NCBI RefSeq assembly: GCF_014898055.3
Contig: NW_023601543.1
Span: 64,865,782 to 64,929,781, forward strand
Direction of reading: 5' to 3'
Length of the DNA stretch: 64,000 bases
Source of the DNA: Talpa occidentalis
Lineage: Eukaryota; Chordata; Mammalia; Eulipotyphla; Talpidae
How positions within the stretch are numbered: position 1 is the stretch's first letter; the number at the start of each line of letters is the position of its first letter. Below are positions 54,655 to 64,000 of this stretch, piece by piece. The notes beneath the pieces were generated by a model that saw only the letters and a program-made list of their open reading frames with translations, was not told the DNA's origin and did not search any database. Both the position numbers and the translations under genes were made by a program.

Positions 54655-54785
54655 GTTTCCATTTGAAGCCCAGGTTGCTCATTTTAACACTGTGAGGTCT
54701 TAGACCTGTTATGATCCTTGAGAAAGTCGCTTAACTTTTTTGAACCTTAGCTATTGAATATATTGAATTAGATGTTTCTTGGTCT
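54655..54785 (+). repeat. MIR fragment
   Basis: TTGAAGCCCAGGTTGCTC, then TTGAGAAAGTCGCTTAACTTTTTTGAACC, as in the MIR core. Confidence 0.65.
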
Positions 54786-55459
54786 TTGGTGTATCTTTCA
54801 AAAAACCTATTCCCGACATACTATCTTTCTGGATAGCCACCAATGAAGCCATTCAAAGGACACTAGAATTCCCCCCCCCCCAGTCATCTATCATCAACTC
54901 CATAAGAGTCAACTCCAAAATCAGCTCTGTAAGAGGCAATTTTTTTCCCAGATTATCTATTTCTCTGAGTACCTTCATACACCCTAAAATTTTTTGTTCT
55001 TTTGTTTATTTGTTTGTTTTGTTGTCTCTCATATAATCCATGATATGGAGCCTTCTGAAATTCCCAGAAAGTGACACAGAGATTCAGCACCTTTAATACT
55101 TAACCCAATTTACCTGTGAGAGGGAGGGTTTTTACACTCCCGCACAGGCCTGCAAACAGTGCCCAAGAGCTGAGCTGGGTGAGACCAGACTATGAGGGCA
55201 GCTTAAGGTCATGCTCGGGTACATGATGTTGCTGACACAGTGGCCCTGCCAACTGTCTCCCTGGGTGAGGCTGGCAGCCCTGACCCTTGGCATGCAGTTG
55301 GAACTTGACAGCTGGGAATGTGTGGGCACTGTTGGGGTGATAACCAGTCAGTCCTCAGAGAACCCTAAAATAGTTCATTGTACTGAAAAATCTCTCATCA
55401 AATGCAAAATCGTTGATGAAAATCCCATAGTTTGGCACGAAGGTCATCTCAGTCCATCA
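54786..55459. other. No recognised feature
   Basis: A C-run at about 54873-54882. No gene or named repeat. Confidence 0.4.
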
Positions 55460-55464
55460 CCCAC

Positions 55465-55919
55465 TGTAGGTTCAGTAAACGTTTATCAGGCTTTTCTGCC
55501 CTCCCGCCATTAGGTCTGATGATAGATCTGCGGTCCTGAATGCATGCTTGATGGCATGCAGCTGGAGTAGAGTGTGGGCATATGTAAGGGGGTGCACTTG
55601 GGCTGAGAGACTGGGCTTATAAGGGCAGTGTCACGGGGACACCAGCAGAAGAGAACAAGAGAGCGAAAGAACAGCAGAGAGAATGGAACAGCAGAAGCAG
55701 AAGAGACAGAACAAGGCCACGAGAGAATGCCCAGAAAGAGTGAAGACTCGCGGGGACTTGGGGGCCTGCCAGCCCCCTAGCCCTCCGGCACCCCTGCCTG
55801 CCATATACCTGGTAAACTCAATAAAAAGCCTGCAAAATCTACCAAGGGCTCCAGGACTCCACCCTTCACTCATCTGCCCCATCATAGAGCTCCTGCTCCT
55901 GTCCCATCCTGCCGCTACA
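55465..55919 (+). mobile_element. ERV solo LTR, 455 bp, with 5-bp target-site duplication
   Basis: Starts TGTAGGTTCAGTAAACG and ends CATCCTGCCGCTACA, giving a perfect 5-bp terminal inverted repeat TGTAG/CTACA. The flanking duplication CCCAC is exact (55460-55464 and 55920-55924). TATA box CTTATAAGG at about 55616-55624; a purine-rich R region (AGAGAACAAGAGAGCGAAAG) follows; polyadenylation signal AATAAA at 55820-55825. No retroviral genes flank it. The family is not the same as the LTR at 49945. Confidence 0.88.
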
Positions 55920-55924
55920 CCCAC

Positions 55925-56519
55925 TTATTTGAAATCAGCAACCATTTATCAAGGGTCCTGTCTGTTTCATCTGTTATAGGGGAGCTGGAAAATATAGCAG
56001 ATTGCCTCCTGAGCCTGCTGTCTACATTTCTGCCCTAGACTTTCTGGAGGAGTGTCCTTTTGTGAACATGTGCCCCCACTTTCAACCCCAGATCCTTCTA
56101 ACTGGGGCGACCCTGGTGGATTGAATTGTTACCCCCTTCAAGCACAGCAGCCCAGTTGCCTCTTGTGCATAAGTCCAGTCTTTTTCAGGAGACGTTTTTC
56201 TCTGAAATCTGGAGGCCAACCTTCTGGACTTTGCAAATGGGTCATAACTTCCCTCCCTGCAAGATCTTGCCAGTGCCGGGACCCCATCTAGCTATATATG
56301 ATGCCAGGTATATACCCATAGGAGGGCCTTGAGCAGCGCAGCTCATTCATGGGGAGGATGTTTGTTTACTTCACTACTGCAGATGTTTGCGAAGACAATA
56401 AGAATGAAACTGAACCGAAGCATGTGCCTACCAGCGCTTAGAAGGAATGAAGAGACAGCAGGGGGGAGGGCAGGGGGAGGAGGCAGTTCAGGAGATTGAA
56501 GGCAGCGTGTTAGCTTCTA
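55925..56519. other. No recognised feature
   Basis: No gene or named repeat. Confidence 0.4.
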
Positions 56520-57060
56520 ACAAGAAGAGCTGAATCACAGTCCTGTTGCAGACTCCACAATCTCACTGATTTGAGATCGAGGTTAAGCAAGCCTGACAAA
56601 GTGGTTCATCAAATCGGAGGCGAACCCCATATCTATTGGATCTCATTAATTCCCAGACCAGCTTATTGTCAATCCCAATCAGTTCAGCCCACCCTGTGGT
56701 GCTTTCGTCTCTGCACTTGCTTCCGCCATGCATCTATTGGTGGTCTGACTCCGTTCCCCGAAATAATTTCACTGTTCCTGTCTGCTGGGAATCCTAAAAG
56801 CCCTGTAGGTGGTAAGCGGGATGGCAACTGGCGACTGATTTACCAAAGGCCTTTCTATTTTTAATTTTTTGAAAATATTCCATGCTAAAGTTTCCTCTCT
56901 CTCCCTCCCACCCTTTGTGGTATTTTTAGGCCGCGCAGGCTCTTCAGAACGAGCGTCTAGCTTGCTGGGCGCTGCAAATAGCTTTTCCCCTTACCTGCCA
57001 GTCACAGTGTACTACAGGCATGTGTCATGCGGAGAGCTGGGCCTTTTACTCCAGCCTTTT
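56520..57060. other. Candidate conserved non-coding segment
   Basis: Repeat-free, with constrained-looking blocks such as AAGCCTGACAAAGTGGTTCATC, CTCATTAATTCCCAGACCAGC, GGCGACTGATTTACCAAAGG and AGCTTGCTGGGCGCTGCAAATAGC. The local CpG content looks higher than in neighbouring DNA. Not an alignment result. Confidence 0.25.
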
Positions 57061-57560
57061 ACACGGGCTTCGCTTCTGTGTGCTGCTAATCTGTCTAGAA
57101 ATCAAAGACACACCAGCCTCAAAGGGGAGGCCCTGGCTCCACAGCTGCCTGCCAGGGTTATTATGAAGACCCATCCACCCTGTACCAAGAGCTCCCTGGG
57201 AACAACCGGTAGCAGAAAGGGGAAAGCCAGAGATCAGGGATCTGAGCAGGGAAAGGCGATTTGGGTGAGAGGAAGGTGGGCAGGGGCACAAGGGATCAGC
57301 ACTTGAAAGATGGAAGCACCCTGGGGAGGCTGCAAGCAGACTGCTTTCAGGTAAGGACAGACACAGATGCTTGGGGGGGGTGTGGAGGGGGAACACTAAA
57401 GGTTCAGCCAGCACAGATCTCCTCTGTGAGGGATTGCTCAGGAGCATCTGTGGGCAGGAGGGAGGGGTGGCAGAGGCCGGTGAGCTGTCCTCCTTTATAT
57501 CACGCCAGGCAGCTGCCTGACCCTCCCCCCAAAACTAGTGGAACAGTATATTCTAGAATC
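57061..57560. other. No recognised gene
   Basis: G-rich (57370-57395 has GGGGGGGG and GGAGGGGG). The 133- and 145-codon opposite-strand frames at 56869-57447 lack domains and overlap the candidate conserved segment. Confidence 0.4.
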
Positions 57561-57568
57561 TATCAGGG

Positions 57569-57756
57569 CACTGGTTCTTAAAGTCTGGTCCCTAGACAGA
57601 CAGTGGAAGCAGCAGCACCTGAGGACTGTCAGAAATTCAGACTCTCGGGTCCTATCCCAGGCCTACCCAGTCAGAAACTTCGAGAGCAGGGCCCAGAGCT
57701 CTGTTTTAACCAGCCCTCCGGTGATTCTGATACAGATTCAAGTTTGATGAACACTG
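57569..57756 (-). mobile_element. MER5A-like hAT-Charlie remnant with 8-bp duplication
   Basis: Ends CACTGGTTCTTAAAGTCTGG and TTGATGAACACTG, with the internal text GGTGATTCTGATACAGATTC and CAGAAATTCAGACTCTCGGG in reverse MER5A order. The 8-bp duplication TATCAGGG (57561-57568) and TATTAGGG (57757-57764) has one mismatch, as expected for hAT. Non-autonomous, 188 bp, no coding capacity. Confidence 0.85.
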
Positions 57757-57805
57757 TATTAGGGAAACAAGGACAGGCTCTCCAGGGAGGAGTCAGTTGA
57801 AGGAG

Positions 57806-57813
<8 letters not shown>

Positions 57814-57836
<23 letters not shown>

Positions 57837-57937
57837 GGTGGGACCCTTGCCGGTGGCCGGGGATCGAACTGGCGCTGCAGAGGCTGCAGGCAGCCTCACA
57901 ACCCAGGACTCAACCGCTGTGCCACCAGGGGAGGCCC
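57814..57937 (-). mobile_element. Half SINE: tRNA-related part plus poly(A), reverse (copy 18)
   Basis: Only about 100 bp of the SINE 5' part is present (GGTGGGACCCTTGCCGGTGG to CACCAGGGGAGGCCC on the plus strand), joined directly to a pure T-run (57808-57836, part of it in the duplication). The A box and B box (GGGGATCGAACTGGCGC) are present, but the whole 3' body and AATAAA/TCTT tail are missing. A perfect 16-bp duplication, TGAAGGAGAATTTTTT, lies at 57798-57813 and 57938-57953. Confidence 0.95.
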
Positions 57938-57953
57938 TGAAGGAGAATTTTTT

Positions 57954-58640
57954 AAGTGTGTAAGAGAATGGGATGGAAACATTGGAATTCAAAGTCACTT
58001 CTCGTAAGATTTCTGAAATGGAGTAAAAATGCATGAAATGAATCCGTCTAAATGGCAAAATGGTCATAGACCAGAGGGAAAAAACAAGAATAAAATCAAT
58101 GTTCTAATGTTAATAAGACCCTATTTGATGTCTCCTGGGTGGAGAGAAGGTGGCTTTTCACCTGAAAATCTGTCTGTGGTCAGTTGGGACCCACGCACAG
58201 CATTTTGATTATGGAGCGAACATCCCTAAAGACCCAGCATATCTGCAATTGCTGAGTCCCCCAAAAACTTGTGCTTGAAAAGTCCTATATATATTACAGT
58301 GATTACTGAGGTTTCTAAAAGAAAAACTTGCAAGAGCAACTTTTAAATTAAAATTCCTGGATGTTCGGTAAGTAGTGTAAGGTAGGAGACACTCTCCTTA
58401 CCCTCAGCTCATGGCCTATCTTCTTATTTACTGAAAAATTTGAAGTCATCAGAAGTGAAAGGCCACATGAGCCCACCATCAGCTGCCCCTGCCTCACTCC
58501 ACATCGCCTTGTACAGGATCTACCCACCAAGCTGGAAGGCCAGCTCCCCCACCTCGTGCCTTGGAACCCCATCCGCTCTTCCCTCCCCAACGATGTTCCT
58601 GCCATCATCCATTTCCCCTCCCAGCTACACAGCACCATCT
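57954..58640. other. No recognised gene
   Basis: No named repeat in most of it. From about 58450 it grades into LINE-2-like text. Confidence 0.4.
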
Positions 58641-58659
58641 GCATAGAAACATTTTGAAC

Positions 58660-59760
58660 TGTGGCCCACCCTTAACAATCTCTCTCAAACCTATCATCAC
58701 TGCCAGCTACCAATTCACTTCCTTGCTCCCTTTTATACTCAAACTAAAAGCACTAAATTTGCTGTCCCGCCTTTCTCTTCCCCTAGTCTTCTGATCTCTT
58801 TCTAGTCAGCCTTCTGGCCTCACCCATTACACAAAATTATCTTCCTCCAGGTCACCAGTGACTTCCATGTTGTCAAGCCCAGTCATGCATGCTCCATCTC
58901 AGCTGGCTCTGCCTCTCAGCAGCCTTTGGCCTAGTTCTCACCTCCTTCTCTGTCTCCTCCCTGAATCCCCCACACCTGTAAAACTTTAGAATGTCCCAGA
59001 GCACCCCTTGAGTCACCTGCCTACTCCAGCTACATGAACTTGCCTGGGTGGACTCATCCAGGTGACAGCTTGAAATATCATCTACCAGTAAATAAACAAA
59101 ATAGCCACAACCAGCCATTTCTTCCCACCTCCCGTGCTACCACCTGGTTCAGGCCCTTATCAACTCTCACCTGAACTGCTGCAGTAGTATCTACTCTTGT
59201 CTTACTGGTCTACCCTCTGTTAACTCCATCCTTTCAAAAGACAAAGACCATGTTGTTTATCTACACAAAACCTCAAGTTGACCCATCTTGCAAACAATAG
59301 AATACAAATCTGTACTTAGACCTGCCTCACTCTGCCTCACCCTGCCTCACCCTGCCCAGGCTTCCTCATCTCCTACCCATTTTCTTGATGGTCCTTAAAC
59401 CTGCCAAGGTGCTCCTACCTCAGGGCTTTTGCACTTGCCATTTTTTCTGCCCAGAGTGCTTTTCTCCTATACCTATATTGCTCAAATGTCACCTGACCAG
59501 AGAGGTCTTCCCAAACCCCTCTATCTAAAGTCATCCTCACTCCATTCAGCCCCACCATCTCTCATTTTAGCCTAATTACTTTTTTCATAGTTCTTATCAC
59601 TATGTGGCATGCTATGTATTTACTTGATTATTATCTGTCTTCTCTTATATCGAACATACACTCCATGTTCTTCAGCATCTAGAACAGTGTTTGGCACATA
59701 GTAGGCTTCCAGTAACATTTTATCAAATTAATTAATGAATAAATTAATTTTTCCAATTTA
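58660..59760 (+). mobile_element. LINE-2 3' portion
   Basis: CTCCAGGTCACCAGTGACTTCC, CTCTCAGCAGCCTTTGGCC, CTGAACTGCTGCAGTAGTATC, CAGGGCTTTTGCACTTGCC, TCTAGAACAGTGTTTGGCACATAGTAGG and AATTAATTAATGAATAAATT follow the L2 consensus to its 3' end. Gaps and substitutions are many, and no reverse-transcriptase frame is open. A GCCTCACCCT-type tandem run lies at about 59325-59357. Confidence 0.88.
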
Positions 59761-59764
59761 CCTC

Positions 59765-60495
59765 TGTTCAAAGGGAAATTTTCAGAACAAAGGTAAATTT
59801 TCTACAGAAACAGAAAGGGGGGATGAGGGTCTTCTCTATTCTAGAAACTTTATACTTACAGGACATTTACCATTTCCCTAGAAAGTTCTACATATTCTCC
59901 CCTGGCCAAGCATAGAAGTCATCTTCATGATTTATGATGATCCTCACACTCCTCCAACCTCCCTCCTGCCTCACACACAGCTCTCCCTTCCAAGTCCTTT
60001 TCTAAATACCTGTGATTTCGAGAGAGCCTCTGGAGCCTGGCCTATCTCTCCGGGCCTGGGGTAGTACCCTGCCATTGGCCCCTCTGTCAGTATCCGGGTT
60101 CCTTCACTTAATCTCCTCATAGGTCTGCCTGTGTTCTCTGACCTTGAAGATTCATTGTGTGAGCAGAATTGTAGCCACTACTCAGAAAGGGCTTCTCTAA
60201 AAAAGGGAAGCTCTCAGCCCTCACTGGTTACTTTCTTTCTTAAGAGACAATGACAGAATTTTCCAGAACAATCCTTCTTTTGTGCCATAAATCACTCCAT
60301 TACTAGATATAGCAAGCTAACTTCTCCAAGTTCTAGTTTTGTACTCATTTTTCCCTCTTGTTGCCTTGATTAGATTTTCCTCAAGACTGCAGAAGGGGCT
60401 AGCGGACAGCAAACCCCAGGCCACCTGAGCACCTCAGAGGATCCCTGACCTTGTCATCCTGGCTGCCCCCCACAGGATTCTGTCGGTGATGGTGG
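59765..60495. other. No recognised feature
   Basis: No gene or named repeat. Confidence 0.4.
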
Positions 60496-60675
60496 CCACT
60501 AAGTATTGTGTATTTACAATAGGAAGTTCAGAGAGCTAAGGACTTCACATGGATGACCCCATTTAATCTTCTCAGTTTCCCTACAAAATGGATACTAGCA
60601 CCTTCATTTCACTGGTAAGGCACTGAGTGAGGTAAGGGAAAGGCAGGGGACTTGGCTAAGCTCATACAAGAAGTT
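60496..60675 (-). repeat. MIR element
   Basis: TTAATCTTCTCAGTTTCCCTAC, TTCATTTCACTGGTAAGGC and GACTTGGCTAAGCTCATAC are in reverse-complement MIR order. Confidence 0.65.
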
Positions 60676-60778
60676 GATGCTTTTGCTGCTGTTTTTCTGC
60701 ATTTTGAGTGACGATGAAAGGGCCATGGTTCAAAATTATTTTTGTGTTGTCCCTTACACAAAATGTGTGCACAGGTGC

Positions 60779-60779
60779 G

Positions 60780-60814
<35 letters not shown>
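60779..60814. repeat. (AC)n(AG)n compound microsatellite
   Basis: About six AC units run into about twelve AG units. Confidence 0.95.
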
Positions 60815-61004
60815 CGCACTCCCACTACAATTAATAAGCAGAATTGGTAACATGTTAGCCCAAAGCCTGCATTAGCATGTACACTCCTGGTGGCATAACA
60901 TGGCAGGAAAAACCCAAAACCAACTCCTAAGGACTGGTAAAAACCTCTGGGTCTAGCCTTGGAAGAAGATCTGGTATAGAAGCAGCACTTAACCAGGAGG
61001 GGAA

Positions 61005-61152
61005 AGTCCTAGGTTACATTTCTTGCAGGCTACTTACAAATCCTCTGGCTTTGGGGATTTCTAAAGGTTCCTTCATCTGTATAATGGGAACACGATACCT
61101 GCTTTACCTGCTTCACAAGGAGAATGGAATAAGATAATGGATCAGGAAGGAC
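61005..61152 (+). repeat. MIR fragment
   Basis: TTCCTTCATCTGTATAATGGG, ACACGATACCTGCTTTACCTGC and GGAATAAGATAATGGATCAGG are in MIR order. Confidence 0.7.
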
Positions 61153-62810
61153 ACTGAAGACTTGAAATGCTTTATTGAGACATCTGTCGGGAGAGAAGAC
61201 AATCATCTCCTTTGTGCATTCAAGCTGTCATGGCTAGGACAGTATGACTCTTATAGTCACCAACTCAAGTATATAAAATTATAAGTTTAAAATTATTCCT
61301 ATAAACTGGACTTCTATTCTATCTGAGGCTTCCATCTGTCTGATGCAGAAAACATAGTCTGATCACTAATAGACTGTCAGACACTTCAGTGATTTTCTCA
61401 GTCATCCAGATTGAAGCTCAAACAAACTTAAAATTCCCTGTGCTGCCCCCTCGCCTTCTCCTGGACGGGAGGAGCTCAGCTCGTGCCTTACGCAAATGCT
61501 ATCACAGCATCAGCAGGAAGAGAGGCTTTCCTCACTGTCTCCATCTGTCTAATCTTTTGAGATGTGATTATATCCTCATTCTGTTCCTGGATGGGGGTCT
61601 ATCCTCTGCCCACATGTCCCCCTGATTGACATTATATCTCTCCATTTTTCCTGCCTTCCTTCCTGCCTGCCTTCCTTCCTTCCTAGCCTTTCTTTCTTTC
61701 TCCCTGTGTCTCTCTTTCTCTCTCTCTCACCTCCTCCTCCTCTTTTCCGTTTAGTCTAGCCCCTAAATGTAGGCTGATTTCCAGATTCAGCACTTAGTTC
61801 TGTACCATTCTTTTCCACATGTTTTCCCTCAGGAAACTGATCCACCTCCCTGTCAAGCCCACACTATATCTAAGGTGAAGATCCCCACATCGAAGCCCCA
61901 TCACCAAGTTTTCGCCTCGTCATCACAGCGACATGATGTCCAGACAGGAACTGCCATTTCAGTACGGCTTTGCAGGTCTCACTGCCTGGTGGACACCCCA
62001 CCCACCCTGGCTGCTTCTCAATCACCCCAAATTCACTATAGTTAAAACCAAATTTATCTTGTCCTCCCCAGAGAGCAGCTCCCTTCCAGGTGGCCTTATG
62101 GTTCCCAAGGGAAGCCTTGTCCCCTGAGCTGCCCAAATTCAATGGCTGGAGTCTCTCTGAATTGTTCCTCCTGTTTGTCTCCTCACATCTGGTTGGGCCT
62201 CACGATGCTCAATTCTCACCACTGAAAGCCTCTGGAATCCATTTTCCTTTCCACTCCTACTGGCAGCAACAGAGTTTAGGTGATTATTACTTTATGCCTC
62301 AATTACTAAAATCGTATCCTGATTTGCTTCCAATTAAAACGCATCCGACCCAACAAGTCTTTTATCTACTTCTCTGTGACCTCCCAGTCAATACTTGTTG
62401 AGACATACGGGGTTCTTAATGGCTGGCTCAGGATTCGCAGATGGGTTCCAGGAGAAACTGTGAGCCTCTGAAATTATACGAAGCATTATTCAAACCAGAC
62501 AATTAAGTTCTTTGATTTAAAATGCAAATGTTTCTCACACATGGAGCATGTCAACTTAAACTCACACCTGAAATTCAATGACTCACGTTCGAACCTCTGC
62601 CCAAGATCCGACTTGAAGGGCGAGAAGGAAGGCCCTGCAGCCTGGAGATTGAGTCTTAGTTCAACCCCTTTTCCACAATAGCCCCAGAACTGGTTTCTTG
62701 GATATGAGTCATTCATTCTTTCTTCGTTCATTCAGTCTCTCTCTATGGGACACATCGCATGGCCCACCATTTTCCATTTATGATTCCATTTCATCTTCAT
62801 TGCAAACCTG
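61153..62810. other. No recognised gene; (TTCC)n tract
   Basis: A CCTT/TTCC-rich tract lies at about 61650-61745. Elsewhere no named repeat. Frames of 64-103 codons have no recognised domain. Confidence 0.4.
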
Positions 62811-62905
62811 CCCTGAAGATTTATAAGTAAAGACACTGAAATTTAGAGAGGTTAAGTTCCTGGCCCAACATCACAGTTAGATAGAAGGGCTGGAATCTGA
62901 TGTCC
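62811..62905 (-). repeat. MIR fragment
   Basis: AAAGACACTGAAATTTAGAGAGG, TTAAGTTCCTGGCCCAACATC and GCTGGAATCTGATGTCCG are reverse-complement MIR. Confidence 0.75.
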
Positions 62906-62934
62906 GTCTAACTCCACTGCACACATTCCTTTCT

Positions 62935-63425
62935 AACTATCTTTTCTCTTCCTTACATAGCTGTTCATTTTTATACAGTAACTGACTTCTCCCCTTCAGT
63001 GCAGCCCCTGTAGTTCTCCCACCACCACGGCGGCCATGATCCATCACCAAAGACCCTTGTGCTCTTCCCTGCCCTGCTTTGACCCCTCTCCCTCCTTCAA
63101 TCTTGCTGAATACCTCAGATCTATGGTCCGTTTGCACACTTTATTTTTTTCTTGACTTTTGTTCCGTTTTACTATATTCCACATTTAAGTGAAGCCATCC
63201 GATATTTATCTTCTTCCTTTTGACTGATTCTACTTAGCATAATCCCCTCCTTAGGGACCTACCCACAGGACAAAAAAACACTAATTCAAAAGGAAACCTG
63301 CACTCCTATGTTTATTGCAGCACTATTAACAATACATATGGTATGGAAATAACCTAAACGTTCCAAAGCAGACAAATGGATCAAAAAGTTGTGGTATGTA
63401 TACACGATGGAAACAAATCACCTTT
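62935..63425 (-). mobile_element. L1 with inverted 5' part (twin-priming-like), reverse
   Basis: 62935 to about 63252 is an L1 3' UTR/ORF2 tail on the minus strand (CCTCAGATCTATGGTCCG, CTATATTCCACATTTAAGTG, GACTGATTCTACTTAGCATAATCC). From about 63256 it switches to plus-strand ORF2 text (GGACCTACCCACAGGACAAAA, CTATGTTTATTGCAGCACTATT, AATGGATCAAAAAGTTGTGG). Same L1 3' UTR type as at 15456-16030. No duplication identified. Confidence 0.75.
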
Positions 63426-64000
63426 TTTCCCACCCAGCTCTCTGTGTGCCAGCTATTGGTTCCACCCTAAACACATAAAAATGAAGAAAATGAAGTGAAC
63501 GACTTTGTTAAAGCACCTGGCATTGGGCCTGACCCAAGTAGGCATTCAAAACAGTTCAAAAGAACAATCACAGAAAAAAAATCGTACCAAATGTTCAACG
63601 TTAGGAATAGGCAGGATGATAAAAGAGGGTCATCCCAAGTGTCAAGAGGCCACCAAGCAGGAGGATTTAGCTGCTGGGGGGAAATCAAGCTGCTCGTTGC
63701 CTAGCAGAGGAGGGCAGACTAGGAACCAACTGACAATATTGTGTGATACATTGAACACCCAGCAACTTGGAGCCAAAGGCCTGACCTCCATCAACTTCTC
63801 TCCCCTCCAACAAATAGCTATTAAAGAAATCTAGTCCAATCTATAATCGTAGAGATGAAATTGAAACCAAGAAAGGAGAAGAACTAAAGAAGATAAGCTT
63901 TTGGCCACGGGCAGTTCTGGGTGGTAACACTAAGGGTTAAATTTTCCCTTGCTCTCTTATTTCTTTAAGTACTTAATGATCTGCACAGGGAAGTAGGACT
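63426..64000. other. No recognised feature
   Basis: No gene or named repeat. The window ends in unrecognised sequence. Confidence 0.4.

Noticed and set aside
1..64000. The many 60-150 codon open frames
   Set aside because: They lack domain motifs, overlap on both strands, or lie in SINEs, L1 3' UTRs, LTRs or simple repeats. None has codon texture or exon signals strong enough to call a gene.

Overview
This window is eukaryotic, almost certainly placental-mammal, non-coding DNA. It has no operon-like gene packing, no ORF longer than about 220 codons, and a dense layer of interspersed repeats: tRNA-derived SINEs, LINE-1 3' ends, LINE-2 and MIR relics, MaLR-type LTRs, a MER5A-like hAT remnant and simple repeats. 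No protein-coding exon, rRNA, tRNA, CRISPR array or other cellular gene could be supported. The only reading frames with recognisable homology are broken LINE-1 ORF2 C-terminal fragments. Almost all other ORFs of 60-150 codons are chance frames or frames through SINEs.

The main lineage clue is one abundant SINE family with 18 copies here. It has an RNA polymerase III A box (TGGCGCAGTGG) and B box (GGTTCGATCCC), a body of about 180 bp after the tRNA part, and a tail of AATAAATAAATCTT(T)A(n). Most copies are flanked by clean 10-19 bp target-site duplications (TSDs). From memory it most resembles the Rhin-1 type SINE of rhinolophoid (horseshoe, leaf-nosed and related) bats. That assignment is an inference from recall and was not searched. 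At least two subfamilies are visible, one ending TGACTGTACCCAGTGCTTG and one ending CTGGCCTGTACCCCAGTTCTTG.

Layout. 0-10 kb: SINEs, a MaLR LTR split by a SINE, MIRs, and a 119-bp inverted duplication around old L1 sequence (5112-5760). 9.3-16 kb: a SINE and an L1 tail sharing one target site, a twin-primed L1 (13649-14170), an MLT1-like LTR, and stacked old L1s. 19.7-20.7 kb: a 5'-truncated L1 with ORF2 C-terminus and an odd palindromic 5' junction. 24-26 kb: old L1 with an inserted SINE, then a SINE inside a SINE. 30-36 kb: SINEs and ancient LTR or other repeats. 36-44 kb: a rearranged L1, a 5'-truncated L1 with exact TSD, a 69-bp duplicated segment, and a large old L1. 44.7-56 kb: several endogenous-retrovirus solo LTRs (44715, 48117-48683, 49945-50416, 55465-55919) without detectable gag, pol or env. 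57.5-59.8 kb: a MER5A-like element, a half SINE and a LINE-2 3' end. 60-64 kb: MIRs, microsatellites and one more rearranged L1.

I found no convincing new molecular system. The best second-look items are structural: the 119-bp inverted duplication, an LTR joined to an inverted partial copy of its own transcribed region with no TSD, a fold-back-like palindrome at an L1 5' junction, a dispersed 69-bp templated duplication, a SINE reduced to its tRNA half plus poly(A), and an inverted pair of NF-E2/antioxidant-response motifs.
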